From: JBOFFC01 sp051648405
GTDB taxonomy: Bacteria > Planctomycetota > Planctomycetia > Pirellulales > Lacipirellulaceae
DNA: 48,009 nt
Assembly: GCA_051648405.1 (NCBI GenBank)
Contig: JBOFFC010000047.1
Span: 1-48,009, forward strand
Direction of reading: 5' to 3'
Each line of letters begins with the position of its first letter. The stretch's first letter is position 1. The notes under the pieces are model-generated. The model did no database searches. It had not been told where the DNA came from and worked only from the letters and a program-made list of their open reading frames with translations. This document shows positions 30,332 to 39,842 of this stretch, in pieces. The position numbers and the translations under genes were made by a program.

Positions 30332-32524
30332 ATGCATCCCTTTCGCCGTTCCGCACTGCGAACCCCCCTGGGTCTGGCGGCCACCTGCCTCGCGATGACC
30401 CCCGCCATGATGGACGCATCCGACTCTCGCGCCGCGCCCTACCCCACGACGGACCGCGAGGGGGTTGTGGATACGCTGCACGGGGCGTCGGTCGCCGACC
30501 CCTACCGATGGCTCGAGGGGGATGTCCGCACCGACCCGCGGGTCGCCGAGTGGGTCCAGCGGCAGCACGACTTCACCGAAGCCTACCTGGCCGGGCTCCC
30601 CGAGCGCGCCGCGTTCCGCGAGCGACTCACCGCGTTGTGGGACTACGAGAAGCGGGGGGCCCCGCGCAAACGAGGACGCTACTACTTCTACGAACGCAAC
30701 GACGGCTTGCAGAACCAGTACGTGCTGCACGCGGCCGACTCGCTCGCCGGCTACGCCGACCCGGCTAAGGGTCGGGTGCTCCTCGACCCCAACGGTTGGA
30801 CCAAAGACGGAACCGCGGCGCTCGCCGGCTATGCGCCGAGCGAAGACGGCGAGCTCGTCGCCTACCAGCGCAGCGACGCGGGGAGCGACTGGCGCACGAT
30901 CCGCGTGCTCGACACGGCCACCGGCATTGATCGCCCCGACGTGCTGCGGTGGGTCAAGTTTAGCGGCGTCGAGTGGGCGCCCGACGGCTCGGGCTTCTAC
31001 TACAACCGCTACCCCGAGCCCGCGACGGGGGACGACCACCAAGCCCTCACGCTCAACCCGAGCGTGATGTACCACACGCTCGGGACCGACCAAGCCGCGG
31101 ACCGACTCGTCTACAACGACCCCGACCACCCCGACTGGGGCTGCTGGGTCGAACTCTCGGAGGACGGCCGTCACCTACTCCTCTCCGTGAGTCGCGGCAC
31201 CGACCCGCAGAACCGACTCTACCACGCCGTAGTCGAGGGGGGCTCGCCGGGCAAGCTCACGCCGCTCGTCGATGACTTCGACAACCAGTGGGGCGTGGTC
31301 GGCGTGGTCGGCGACACCCTGTACCTGCAGACCGACTACGGCGCGCCTCGGAAGCGGATTGTGCGGATCGACCTTAACGGCAAGAACGACGCCCCGCTGC
31401 GCGAGCGGATCACAAAGCTCGTCCCCGAGCACGACGCGACGCTCGAGTACGCGTCGCTCGTGGGGGGGAAGCTTCTGCTGGCGTACCTCGAGGACGTCGC
31501 CTCGGTGGTCCGCGTCGTGGACCCCGTCAGCGGCGAGCCCCTCGGGACCGTCCCGCTGCCGGGAGTCGGGTCCGCCTTCGGCTTCGGGGGCGAGCAGGAC
31601 GACACGGAGACGTTCTTCGGATACACGAGCTACGACTCACCCCCCTCGACGTATCGCTACGACGTCGCGACAGGAGAGACAAAACGACTGTTCGAGCCGA
31701 AGGTCGCCGCGGACCTGGGGGCCCTCGAAGTGCGCCGCGAGTTCTACCCCAGCAAAGACGGTACACGCGTGCCGATCTTCCTCGTTCACCGACGAGGACT
31801 GAAGCTCGACGGGTCGAACCCGACGCTGCTGTACGGATACGGGGGCTTCGCGATCTCGCTGACGCCGAGCTACTCGCCGAGCCGCGTCGCGTGGGTCGAG
31901 CGTGGCGGCGTGTTCGCCGTGGCCTGCCTGCGTGGCGGGGGGGAGTACGGCGAGGAATGGCACACGGCCGGCAAGCTGGCGAACAAGCAGAACGTGTTCG
32001 ACGACTTCCTCGCCGCGGCCGAGTGGCTCGTCGAGCAAGAGATCACGTCGCCACAACACCTTGCCATCCAAGGGGGGAGCAACGGCGGGCTGCTCGTCGG
32101 CGCGTGCATGTCGCAGCGCCCCGAGCTGTTCGGCGCGTGCGTCCCCGCCGTCGGCGTGATGGACATGCTGCGGTTCCACAAGTTCACCGCCGGCCAGTTC
32201 TGGCGCGACGAGTACGGCTCGGCCGACGACGCGGCGATGTTCCCGAAGCTGCGGGGCTACTCCCCCTACCACAACGTGCGGCCCGGCGTGCGCTTCCCGG
32301 CCACGATGGTCATGACGGCCGACACCGACGACCGCGTCGTGCCGATGCACAGCTTCAAGTTCGCCGCGGCGCTGCAGCACGTGCAGCCGCCCGACGGGCC
32401 GCCGGTGCTGCTGCGGGTCGAGACGCGGTCCGGTCACGGCGCGGGGACACCGACCACGAAGCGAATCGAAGAGGCCGCCGACCTGTCGGCCTTCTTGTGG
32501 GAGCACATCGGAGCCAAGCAATGA
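30332..32524 (+). CDS. prolyl oligopeptidase (S9A), probably exported
   Basis: A 730-residue serine peptidase that cleaves small peptides after Pro. The N-terminus has a basic, hydrophobic leader (RRSALRTPLGLAATCLAMTP) fitting a signal peptide, so it probably acts in the periplasm. Next come the family entry motif DPYRWLEGD, a seven-bladed propeller (about 100-430) and the alpha/beta-hydrolase domain. Catalytic residues: Ser in QGGSNGGLLVGA (about 582), Asp in DTDDRVVPMHS (about 667) and His in SGHGAGTPT (about 702). The ACLRGGGEYGEEWH loop is also typical. ATG 30332 has GGAG ten bases upstream. Its TGA overlaps the GH18 start as ATGA, so the two are translationally coupled. Confidence 0.94.
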   Translation: MHPFRRSALRTPLGLAATCLAMTPAMMDASDSRAAPYPTTDREGVVDTLHGASVADPYRWLEGDVRTDPRVAEWVQRQHDFTEAYLAGLPERAAFRERLTALWDYEKRGAPRKRGRYYFYERNDGLQNQYVLHAADSLAGYADPAKGRVLLDPNGWTKDGTAALAGYAPSEDGELVAYQRSDAGSDWRTIRVLDTATGIDRPDVLRWVKFSGVEWAPDGSGFYYNRYPEPATGDDHQALTLNPSVMYHTLGTDQAADRLVYNDPDHPDWGCWVELSEDGRHLLLSVSRGTDPQNRLYHAVVEGGSPGKLTPLVDDFDNQWGVVGVVGDTLYLQTDYGAPRKRIVRIDLNGKNDAPLRERITKLVPEHDATLEYASLVGGKLLLAYLEDVASVVRVVDPVSGEPLGTVPLPGVGSAFGFGGEQDDTETFFGYTSYDSPPSTYRYDVATGETKRLFEPKVAADLGALEVRREFYPSKDGTRVPIFLVHRRGLKLDGSNPTLLYGYGGFAISLTPSYSPSRVAWVERGGVFAVACLRGGGEYGEEWHTAGKLANKQNVFDDFLAAAEWLVEQEITSPQHLAIQGGSNGGLLVGACMSQRPELFGACVPAVGVMDMLRFHKFTAGQFWRDEYGSADDAAMFPKLRGYSPYHNVRPGVRFPATMVMTADTDDRVVPMHSFKFAAALQHVQPPDGPPVLLRVETRSGHGAGTPTTKRIEEAADLSAFLWEHIGAKQ

Positions 32525-33717
32525 CGAGCAAAACCCCAGTGCACATCGCGCGAGCGACCTTCCGCTACTTCGGCGTGCGGGCTGCGCTCGCGCTCGCCTG
32601 CGTGTCGGCTTGTGCGGCGCCGTCGGGCGCGGCCGAGCGGGTGATGGTCGGCTACTACGCGGTATTCGGCGACCTGCCGATCGAACAGGTCCCCTGGAAG
32701 CGGCTCACGCACGCCTGCCACGCCTTCTTGCGGATCGACGAGGCCGGCAAGCCAGTCACCACCGCGACCGTCCCCAACCCGGCCTTCACCGCCGACGCCC
32801 GCAAGAACGGCGTCAGGGCGCTATTGTCGGTCGGCGGGGGGACGACGGCGGCCGGCTTGCAGAAGGTCGCCGCCGACCCCGCCCAGGCGACCGCCCTCGC
32901 GCAGGCGATCGTCACGATCGTCGTCGATAACAAGTACGACGGCATCGACCTCGACTGGGAGTTCCCCTACGACGCGGCCTCGCGCGACGGCTTCACGCGG
33001 CTCGTTGGCGCGCTGCGCACGGCGCTCGACGCGGCCGCCAAGAACGCGGGCCGCTCGGAGGCGTACCTGCTGACGGTCGCCGTCAGCGCGGCGCACTTCT
33101 TTGGCGAGTGGATCGACGCCCCGCGCGTCGCGCCGCTCGTCGACTGGATGCACGTGATGACGTACGACATGTCGGGCGAGACCTCGCGCTACGCCGGTCA
33201 CAACGCCCCCCTGCACGCCTCGCCCGACGACCCGGAGCGCGAGTGGCGCTCCGTCGAGAACGCCCTACGCTACTGGGCCGACGAGCGCGGCGTGCCGCGC
33301 GACAAGCTGGTCGTCGGCATCCCCTTCTTCGGGCGCTCGATGCCTGCCGAGGCGCCGTACGAAGAGCTCGACCCCACGCTCCGCACAGCGCACCGCGGCC
33401 TGACGTTCACCGAGGTGCAGGACCTCTTGGGCAAGGGCTGGCGTTCGCGGTGGGACGACGACTCGCTCGTCCCGTGGCTGCGCTCGCCGGCGAAGCAGAA
33501 CGGGGACAGCGACGCGGGCCCGCTCGAGACGATCGACGAGGCCGAGAGCCCCACGCTGATCGCCTACGACGACCGCAACTCGGTGCGCGGCAAGGCCGAG
33601 TGGGCCCGCGACGGCGGTTACCGTGGCCTGTTCTTCTGGGCCCTGCACCAAGACCGCATGCCCGACGGCACGCACTGGCTGCTCGAGAGCGCCGAAGCCG
33701 CCTGGCCGGCCGATTGA
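32521..33717 (+). CDS. secreted glycoside hydrolase family 18 (chitinase-like)
   Basis: A 398-residue protein with a signal segment (FGVRAALALACVSACAAPSGAA, shown only for its pattern) and a single GH18 barrel. The barrel holds MVGYYAVFGDL, ALLSVGGG and the catalytic YDGIDLDWEFPY (DxxDxDxE, proton-donor Glu near 147), then MTYDMSGE, VVGIPFFGRSM and a final FFWALHQD. No chitin-binding module, dockerin or PEP-CTERM is present. It should hydrolyse beta-1,4-GlcNAc polymers or related glycans outside the cytoplasm. The ATG at 32521 overlaps the prolyl oligopeptidase stop (ATGA) and has GGAG seven bases upstream. Repeat R3 follows its stop by 12 bp. Confidence 0.92.
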   Translation: MTSKTPVHIARATFRYFGVRAALALACVSACAAPSGAAERVMVGYYAVFGDLPIEQVPWKRLTHACHAFLRIDEAGKPVTTATVPNPAFTADARKNGVRALLSVGGGTTAAGLQKVAADPAQATALAQAIVTIVVDNKYDGIDLDWEFPYDAASRDGFTRLVGALRTALDAAAKNAGRSEAYLLTVAVSAAHFFGEWIDAPRVAPLVDWMHVMTYDMSGETSRYAGHNAPLHASPDDPEREWRSVENALRYWADERGVPRDKLVVGIPFFGRSMPAEAPYEELDPTLRTAHRGLTFTEVQDLLGKGWRSRWDDDSLVPWLRSPAKQNGDSDAGPLETIDEAESPTLIAYDDRNSVRGKAEWARDGGYRGLFFWALHQDRMPDGTHWLLESAEAAWPAD

Positions 33718-33729
33718 CGGACGGTAGGG

Positions 33730-33842
33730 AACCACAGATGAACACGGATGAACTCGACGGTTCATCCTTCGCGCTGATTCGCGTCCATTCGCGGTTCCCT
33801 TCCGTCCGTCATCCGCGTTTGTCTGCGTGCATCTGCGGCTGT
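33730..33842. repeat. R3 dispersed repeat, copy B
   Basis: AACCACAGATGAACACGGAT begins at 33730, directly after the GH18 gene. Reverse-oriented AACCGCGAAT-type (33763-33796) and GCAGATGC-type (33810-33842) pieces follow. The first 14 bases equal those of copy A at 2117. It lies between converging genes. Confidence 0.8.
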
Positions 33843-33882
33843 TCGTCGTCGTCCGTCGTCGTCATGCGGTGGCGCCAGGCTG

Positions 33883-36800
33883 CTAGACGTTCAGCAGCGA
33901 CAGCGTGTTGCCGTAGTACAGCGACCAGATCGCGTGGTCCGCGGCGTCCACGTCGCCGTCGTCGTCCCCGTCGGCAGAGAACTGCTCCCATTTGCCTACT
34001 GACCCGAGCTGCTCGGCCCACGCGGTGTAGTCACCCGCGTTGACCGCGCCCCCGGCCACGCCGTCCCCGTCGTAGTCGCCGAGCAGGTCGAACACCGCGT
34101 CGATCACGTCGGGCTTCCAGGCGACGCTCGTGCTCGCGGTCACGCCGCGGATCGACATGCTCTTCTTGACGTCGAGGTCGCCCCACGCCACGTCGGTGTC
34201 GGTTTGCGGGCCGTTGCCGAGGTCCTCCATCCGCTCGCGGGTGAGCGTGAACTTCCAGGCCGGGACCCAGATCGTGCTGGCGACGCTCGCGTTGTTCGCC
34301 AGGTCGATCGCCTCGCGCAGCGACAGCGCCTCGAGGTTGTCGGCGTGGTTGAACGTGTCGCGGGCCGAGGTGACGACGTAGGTGGGAGTTCCCAGGAAGT
34401 CCCCAACGCCGGGGGTCGTGTCGAAGAACCCGCCGCCGGCGAAGTCGAACAGGTTCTTGCCGTTGTTGACCTTCGTCACGCTCCCGACGGTCTGCACCCC
34501 GTACCGGGTGCTCACGCCGTAGTACCCCACCTGGACGTTCTGCGCGAAGATCGTCTCACCGACCGTGATCGAGGCCGGTGTCGGGCCTTGTGCGTAGACC
34601 ACGACCGCGGCGCCCCCGTAGTTCGCGGTGACGTCGTTGTTCGAGAACACGCTCCGCGAGATCGTCACCGACGAGCCGCTGGCGTAGACCGCCGTCGCCC
34701 CGGTGTACGCAGTGTGGTTGACGATCGCGCTGTCTTCGATCACCACGGCTGCGCCAGCGGTCGCGTACACGACTTGGCCCGGAACCATCGAAGCGCCGTT
34801 CGCCACCGTAAGGCGGCCGAGACTCAACCGCTTGCCAACGCCGTTGACCTCGAACGCCCGACCCTGGGCGTTGGGCGCCGTCGTGAGCCCGCTGTTGTCG
34901 ATGATCGAGAAGCCCGGCCCGTAGCCGACGATCGCCACGTCGCCGAGGACGTCGAGGTCGTTCACCGAGGCGCTCGCCGTCGTCTCCGTCCCGGTGCGCG
35001 ACAGCGTGTAGCGGCCCGTCGGGAGGACGACCGTGGTCGGCCCACCCGCGCCGTTGGCGTGGTTCACCGCCTCGCGCAGGCTCACGTCGCCGAACGACAG
35101 GTCGCCGTCCCAGTCATCGGCTGTCGTCGAGACGTAAACCATCCCCGGCTCGATCGACTTCCAGTTCCGGTAATCGACGCCGTTGTGCTGGTTGTCGCGG
35201 TCGGTGTCGCCGGCGAGGACCGTGAAGCGGAAACGGAACTCGCCGCCAGCACTGCCGTTCCCGGAGGGGAACGTGCTTGTACCCGTCGCGGTCACTGCCC
35301 ACGGGTTCGTGAACTCGCCGTCGAGCGACGCACGGCTCATGTCGATGACCGAGTCGCTCAGGCGGATCAAGTACCGGCCGTCTGCGAAGACGCCGCCGAG
35401 GAATCTCCAGGACGCCACTCGACTTAGCCTGTCGTACTCGAACCGAACACTTCCTGCTGGCGTCGCACCGTCGAGGTTGACCAGTTGCAACGCGTTCTTG
35501 GACACGAACACCTCTTCGCTAAACTGCACGCTCACCGTGTCGCGCGCCGCGGGCACGGACAGCAACTGCTGTCCGGAACCGTCGTACCAACTCATCTGAA
35601 ACGGGCTGCTTGGAAACAGCGAATTCGACACAAACACCTCAGTCACGCGCGGCGCCCCTTCGGCAGACGCACCTGCGAGGGCCGGGTACGCCGAAAGGTA
35701 CGGCAGGAGCTCACACCCGACGACGCCCTTGTTCGACTGCCACACCGCAAGGTCGGCCGCGTTGACGACGCCGTCGTCGTTGCCATCCGCTCGCAAATCA
35801 GTCGTTGAACCCAGCGTCGCGAACCACACGCCGTGATCGACATCGTCGATGACATCGTCGTCGTTGTAATCGCCCGCAAGGTCGCAATGGAACGGCACCC
35901 GCAAGTCCTGCCACTCCGTGAAGTCCCGCAGGTCGATCACCCCGTCGCTGTTAGCGTCGGCGCGGAGGTCGGTTGTTGAGCCGAACGTCTTCTGCCAAAT
36001 CACGTGGTCGAAGTCGTCCACCCAACCGTTGTCGTTGAAGTCCGCGGCGGCGAGGGCAGCGAAGAAGACGGCCGCAGAGGCCGGGATGCTGCTGCCGTAG
36101 GCCGCTTGCCAGACGGTGTAGTCGGCCGCGTTGACGGTTCCGTCGCCGTTGCCGTCGGCGCCGGAGAACCGCGACACGGTTTGGCCTAGCCGGTCCCGCC
36201 AGAAGGTGTAGTCCGCGGCGTTAACCACTCCGTCGCGACTGTAGTCCCCGATCAACCGCGCCGCAGAGAGCGTGTACTGCCCAAGGCTGCCGTAGTCGCT
36301 GTAACCCGTTCCCGTTCCAACCTGCGCTGCAGGCCCCTTGCCGACGCCGTCGACCACGACGTAGTAGACGCCCGACCCGAGGAACGTGTGGACCGCGTTG
36401 GTCTCGTCGGCGGGGTTCACCGTAGCGATCGGAACCGACGGGTTGCCACTCGCGTAGATCTTCATCTCGACGTCGAGGTTGCTGACACCGACCCGGTACC
36501 CATACGTCGTCTCGGCGACGCCGCCGGGGGTGTCGATGCGGATCGTCGTGCGGACCGGGGTCGGGCCGACGTCCAGACGAAACACGTCAAGATCGTTGAC
36601 AGTCGATGAGCTCCGCTCGATCACTCCCGAGGCGACGGCGACGTTCGAGACCAACGCAACCGAAGTCGCCGAACCGATGGTGAGGTTGTTGCCGTGGTCG
36701 TCGGTGCGGTAGCCAACTTGGGAGGCGATGATCGCCAGGTCGTCCTGGCCGTTGGTCGCGCCGCGGTACTCCCCCTTGCTCCACTGGGTCAGTGACCGCA

Positions 36801-37587
36801 GTTCAGAGCCCCCCATGATCGTCCCCCAGCTCGTGGGGGCGTCGGTCGCTCCCCCCGTGTGACCGCCGTAGTAGGATGAGGAACCGTTGTAGCCGGGTAG
36901 TTTGTTGATCGGGTTCACCCCGTCATGGCTCAGTCCGAACGCGTGGCCGACCTCGTGGGATCCGATGGTCCCCATGTATTCATAGATCGGGCCCCAAGGG
37001 CCAACAACATCGGGGTGTGGCCAGTTTGACAGAGGTGTCCCGTTGAACTTGTTGGCGAACACGAAAACCGGGCTGTCGCTCGAATTAGGCTTGTTCCAAC
37101 TGCCGAGTTCCGCGAGTCCGGAATCGGAGTTCCAAGTCGCTCCGGTCCCACCGACACGCAGGTCATCGACAGACGACGTAAAAACCACTCGCAGGGCTCG
37201 CTCTCCGGTTGGCAGCGAGTTCGTAAACCAGCTCTGGGGTGGCTCGATCGTCGTCACATCGACGTTGAACGGGGAAAAATCCTCGCTCATCTGCCGCCAC
37301 GCAAGCTCCATGTAGGCGGTTTCCGCGGGGCTGAAGGGTTCCAAGACACCAGCAGTGTAATCGATAGCATCAATGGTGAATGCGGGAGCATGAATACCAG
37401 TTGATATAAAACGCGATCTCCAGTAAGAGTCGGTAACTACGGCGCCGTCAAAATCGAGGAAGATCTTGTTGAGTGAACTTGGGTTGCTCGACAGGAGTGG
37501 CACCATTGACAGGGCCAAACGCTCTTCACAGATCTCAAAACGAGGCGACCTTTGAACGCGATGTGTCTTGCGTGATGAGCGGAGCAT
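33883..37587 (-). CDS. giant secreted metzincin-like/dockerin-repeat/beta-helix mosaic protein
   Basis: A 1234-residue protein. The N-terminus has a basic stretch and a FEICEERLALS motif like those at the start of many large planctomycete surface proteins. A zinc-protease-like domain has HEVGHAFGLSHD (about 211-222; HExxHxxGxxHD) and a Met-turn-like GTIMGGSE. A pre-peptidase-C-like beta domain follows. Nine calcium-loop dockerin-like repeats are scattered through the chain (for example GDYSRDGVVNAADYTFW, ADGNGDGTVNAADYTVW, GDYNDDDVIDDVDHGVW, and one pair at the very C-terminus). Two SLREA-type beta-helix openings (DVSLREAVNHAN, LSLREAIDLANN) flank a right-handed helix region. No PEP-CTERM is present. 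ATG 37587 is chosen for GGAAGG seven bases upstream. It is 48 bp downstream of a PEP-CTERM gene. Proteolysis is predicted; the target is unknown. Confidence 0.87.
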   Translation of the reverse strand: MLRSSRKTHRVQRSPRFEICEERLALSMVPLLSSNPSSLNKIFLDFDGAVVTDSYWRSRFISTGIHAPAFTIDAIDYTAGVLEPFSPAETAYMELAWRQMSEDFSPFNVDVTTIEPPQSWFTNSLPTGERALRVVFTSSVDDLRVGGTGATWNSDSGLAELGSWNKPNSSDSPVFVFANKFNGTPLSNWPHPDVVGPWGPIYEYMGTIGSHEVGHAFGLSHDGVNPINKLPGYNGSSSYYGGHTGGATDAPTSWGTIMGGSELRSLTQWSKGEYRGATNGQDDLAIIASQVGYRTDDHGNNLTIGSATSVALVSNVAVASGVIERSSSTVNDLDVFRLDVGPTPVRTTIRIDTPGGVAETTYGYRVGVSNLDVEMKIYASGNPSVPIATVNPADETNAVHTFLGSGVYYVVVDGVGKGPAAQVGTGTGYSDYGSLGQYTLSAARLIGDYSRDGVVNAADYTFWRDRLGQTVSRFSGADGNGDGTVNAADYTVWQAAYGSSIPASAAVFFAALAAADFNDNGWVDDFDHVIWQKTFGSTTDLRADANSDGVIDLRDFTEWQDLRVPFHCDLAGDYNDDDVIDDVDHGVWFATLGSTTDLRADGNDDGVVNAADLAVWQSNKGVVGCELLPYLSAYPALAGASAEGAPRVTEVFVSNSLFPSSPFQMSWYDGSGQQLLSVPAARDTVSVQFSEEVFVSKNALQLVNLDGATPAGSVRFEYDRLSRVASWRFLGGVFADGRYLIRLSDSVIDMSRASLDGEFTNPWAVTATGTSTFPSGNGSAGGEFRFRFTVLAGDTDRDNQHNGVDYRNWKSIEPGMVYVSTTADDWDGDLSFGDVSLREAVNHANGAGGPTTVVLPTGRYTLSRTGTETTASASVNDLDVLGDVAIVGYGPGFSIIDNSGLTTAPNAQGRAFEVNGVGKRLSLGRLTVANGASMVPGQVVYATAGAAVVIEDSAIVNHTAYTGATAVYASGSSVTISRSVFSNNDVTANYGGAAVVVYAQGPTPASITVGETIFAQNVQVGYYGVSTRYGVQTVGSVTKVNNGKNLFDFAGGGFFDTTPGVGDFLGTPTYVVTSARDTFNHADNLEALSLREAIDLANNASVASTIWVPAWKFTLTRERMEDLGNGPQTDTDVAWGDLDVKKSMSIRGVTASTSVAWKPDVIDAVFDLLGDYDGDGVAGGAVNAGDYTAWAEQLGSVGKWEQFSADGDDDGDVDAADHAIWSLYYGNTLSLLNV

Positions 37588-37635
37588 GGATCGACCTTCC
37601 TTGGCAAGACGTGGCAGAAAACAGTGAGACACGCG

Positions 37636-38235
37636 CTATCGTGATCGCTTTGTGCGTTGGATCGTGGACAGGACGACTACCGCTGACACAAGCGCCACGG
37701 TCGTCGGCTCAGGGACGATGGCGGCGATCTGCAAACGACCCTGAGGAAAGCTGCTGGGGTCGATCGTCTGCAACCAGACGGAGTAGCCGATATCTCCCTC
37801 CCGCACTCCAAGAAGCCCGTACCTGAACGAGCCGTCTACAGCTATCCAAACAGCATCGACGGAGTCAGACGCTCTGCCGCCTCGGAGGTACTCTTGCAGT
37901 TGCAGACGCGGCGTTCCCGTGCTCAAGAGGTAGATTCCAAGCCCATCGATCTGCACGTTCACCGCCCTGGTGGGCGTTCCGAGGATCGGCGTCGGGCGGA
38001 ACTGGCCGGTGTAGACCAGCGGTCCTTCGGCCCGCCATCGCCAGTCGAGGATCTCCTCCGCGGTGAGCGTCCCGTCGGTCGCGGCGTCGTCCGAGACCTC
38101 GATCGTCCCTGAGAGCGAGTACCCGTTCTGGAGCGCGGGGTAGTCGATGAGCTGGTAGAGCAGCGCGGCCGAGCACTCCCCCGCAGCCAGGCAGCCGACG
38201 GAGAGGAGCAAACGAAGAATCGATCGGCTGACCAT
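37636..38235 (-). CDS. small PEP-CTERM surface protein
   Basis: A 199-residue protein: signal peptide (MVSRSILRLLLSVGCLAAG, cleavage near ECSA/ALLYQ), then a beta-rich body (YSLSGTIEVSDDAATDGTLT) of the kind seen in many PEP-CTERM proteins, and the sorting signal VPEPTTVALVSAVVVLSTIQ with tail RTKRSR. It should be exported and processed by an exosortase. No catalytic motif is seen; one Cys pair lies in the signal region only. ATG 38235 has only a weak ribosome binding site. The giant metzincin gene starts 48 bp downstream on the same strand, so both are probably one transcript and may act together on the cell surface. Confidence 0.85.
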   Translation of the reverse strand: MVSRSILRLLLSVGCLAAGECSAALLYQLIDYPALQNGYSLSGTIEVSDDAATDGTLTAEEILDWRWRAEGPLVYTGQFRPTPILGTPTRAVNVQIDGLGIYLLSTGTPRLQLQEYLRGGRASDSVDAVWIAVDGSFRYGLLGVREGDIGYSVWLQTIDPSSFPQGRLQIAAIVPEPTTVALVSAVVVLSTIQRTKRSR

Positions 38236-38483
38236 CGGATTTCTCGGGAGTGGAAGCCAGGTGGTCGTGATGAAGAGGGTCGATCTTGCCGGCCGTTAGC
38301 CGTGTGCAGTAGCGGCCTCGGCCAGTGTGCTGCGGAGCAGGCCCGGAGGCACTGCGCGTAGCTACCTTACCCGATTCAGGGGCGCCGTCACGTTTCTTCA
38401 CCGGAAACGCACAATCCGACCCGCCGTCATGCGGAGTACGAGCCGGCGCTGGATCGGCTGAGGCGTGTCCCGCGCAGAGCTTC

Positions 38484-38584
38484 AGGCGAGCCGGTGGCCC
38501 CAGCCGTCGGAGTGACGCGGGTACGAGGTTGACACCCAAGAGCGGCGCAACGACTCCGGGGGCTGACGCCACCCGGCTCGGCCT
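38484..38584. repeat. R2 inverted repeat, copy C
   Basis: The left arm at 38484-38513 (AGGCGAGCCGGTGGCCCCAG on to CGGAGT) pairs with the right arm at 38553-38584, with several mismatches. It lies 16 bp beyond the glgC stop. The rest of the 38236-38600 gap holds no gene that I can see. Confidence 0.78.
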
Positions 38585-38600
38585 TGCGATTCGGCTTGGG

Positions 38601-39842
38601 TCAACCGGTCGGCAGCATCCCCTCACCCTTGGCGATCACCACCACCCCCCCTTCGCTGACGGTGAAGCCGCGGCGGCGGTCGGCGGCCAGGTCGAAGCCG
38701 ATCTCGGTCCCCTCGGGGATCGCGACCCCCTTGTCGATGATCGCCCGGCGGATGCGGCAGCGGCGGCCGACGTTCACGCCGGCGAACAGGATCGAGTCCT
38801 CGACGTGCGCGTAGCTGTTGATCCGTGCGGCCGGGCCGATCACGCACCGCACCGCCTGGCCCCCGGAGAGGATCGCCCCCTGGCTGACGATGCTGTCGAG
38901 CGCCTCGCCGCGGCGCGAGCCCTCGCCGAGCTCGCCGCTGGCGAACACCGTCTTGGCCGGGGGCAAGTTCGGCTGGTGGGTCCGCACCGGCCAGCGGTCG
39001 TCGTACAGGTTGAGCTGCGGGTCGACGCTGGTGAGGTCGATGTTCGCCTCGAAGTAGGCGTCGATCGTGCCGACATCGCGCCAGTAGGCGTCGGCCTTCA
39101 GGTTCTCGTCCTTGAACGGGAACGCGAACACGCGCCGCTTGCCGATCAGCGACGGGATGATGTTCTTGCCGAAGTCGTGGGCGCTCTCCGGCAGGGTGGC
39201 GTCCTTGCACAGTTCGTCGAACAGCAGCGGGGCGTTGAAGACGTAGATCCCCATCGACGCCAGGCAGTGCTCGGGGTCCCCCGGCGCCGGCTGGGGGTTC
39301 TTGGGTTTCTCTTGGAAGCCGACGATCCGCTGCTCGGCATCGACCTGCATGACGCCGAACGCCGTGGCTTCTTCCCGTGGGACGCGCAGGGCGGCGATCG
39401 TCAGGTCGGCCTTCCGGGACTCGTGGTACGCCACGAGCTTCGCGTAGTCCATCTTGTAGATGTGGTCCCCGGCCAGGATCACGACGTGCCGCGGACGCTC
39501 TTTCTCCATCGTGTAGATGTTCTGGTACACGGCGTCGGCCGTTCCCTGGTACCACTGCTCGTCGATCCGTTGCTGCGGCGGGACGACGTCGATGAACTCT
39601 CCCAGCTCGCGGCAGAAGAACCCCCGCCAGCCGAGCGTGATGTGCCGGTCGAGGCTCATCGCCTTGTACTGGGTCAGGACCAGCACGCGGCGGATGCCGC
39701 TGTTGAGGCAGTTGGAGAGCGTGAAGTCGATGATCCGGTAGTTGCCGCCGAAGGGGACGGCGGGCTTCGCCCGGTCGCGGGTCAGCGGCTCGAGCCGCGA
39801 GCCCTTGCCCCCCGCCAATACGACCGCCAGCACGTCGTTCAT
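38601..39842 (-). CDS. glgC: glucose-1-phosphate adenylyltransferase
   Basis: A 413-residue enzyme making ADP-glucose from ATP and glucose 1-phosphate, the committed step of bacterial glycogen synthesis. The N-terminal nucleotidyltransferase domain has VVLAGGKGSRLEPLT and KPAVPFGGNYRIIDFTLSN, with GTADAVYQN, HVVILAGDHIYKMDY, VGFQEKPKNP and ASMGIYVFN. After FPFKDENLKADAYWRDVGTI comes the left-handed beta-helix (SIVSQGAILSGGQAVRCVIG, SILFAGVNVGRRCRIRRAII). Length and motif order are standard. ATG 39842 has GGAG eight bases upstream; the frame further upstream is not conserved in look. A 16-bp perfect palindrome lies about 140-175 bp upstream of the start. R2 follows the stop. Confidence 0.96.
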   Translation of the reverse strand: MNDVLAVVLAGGKGSRLEPLTRDRAKPAVPFGGNYRIIDFTLSNCLNSGIRRVLVLTQYKAMSLDRHITLGWRGFFCRELGEFIDVVPPQQRIDEQWYQGTADAVYQNIYTMEKERPRHVVILAGDHIYKMDYAKLVAYHESRKADLTIAALRVPREEATAFGVMQVDAEQRIVGFQEKPKNPQPAPGDPEHCLASMGIYVFNAPLLFDELCKDATLPESAHDFGKNIIPSLIGKRRVFAFPFKDENLKADAYWRDVGTIDAYFEANIDLTSVDPQLNLYDDRWPVRTHQPNLPPAKTVFASGELGEGSRRGEALDSIVSQGAILSGGQAVRCVIGPAARINSYAHVEDSILFAGVNVGRRCRIRRAIIDKGVAIPEGTEIGFDLAADRRRGFTVSEGGVVVIAKGEGMLPTG

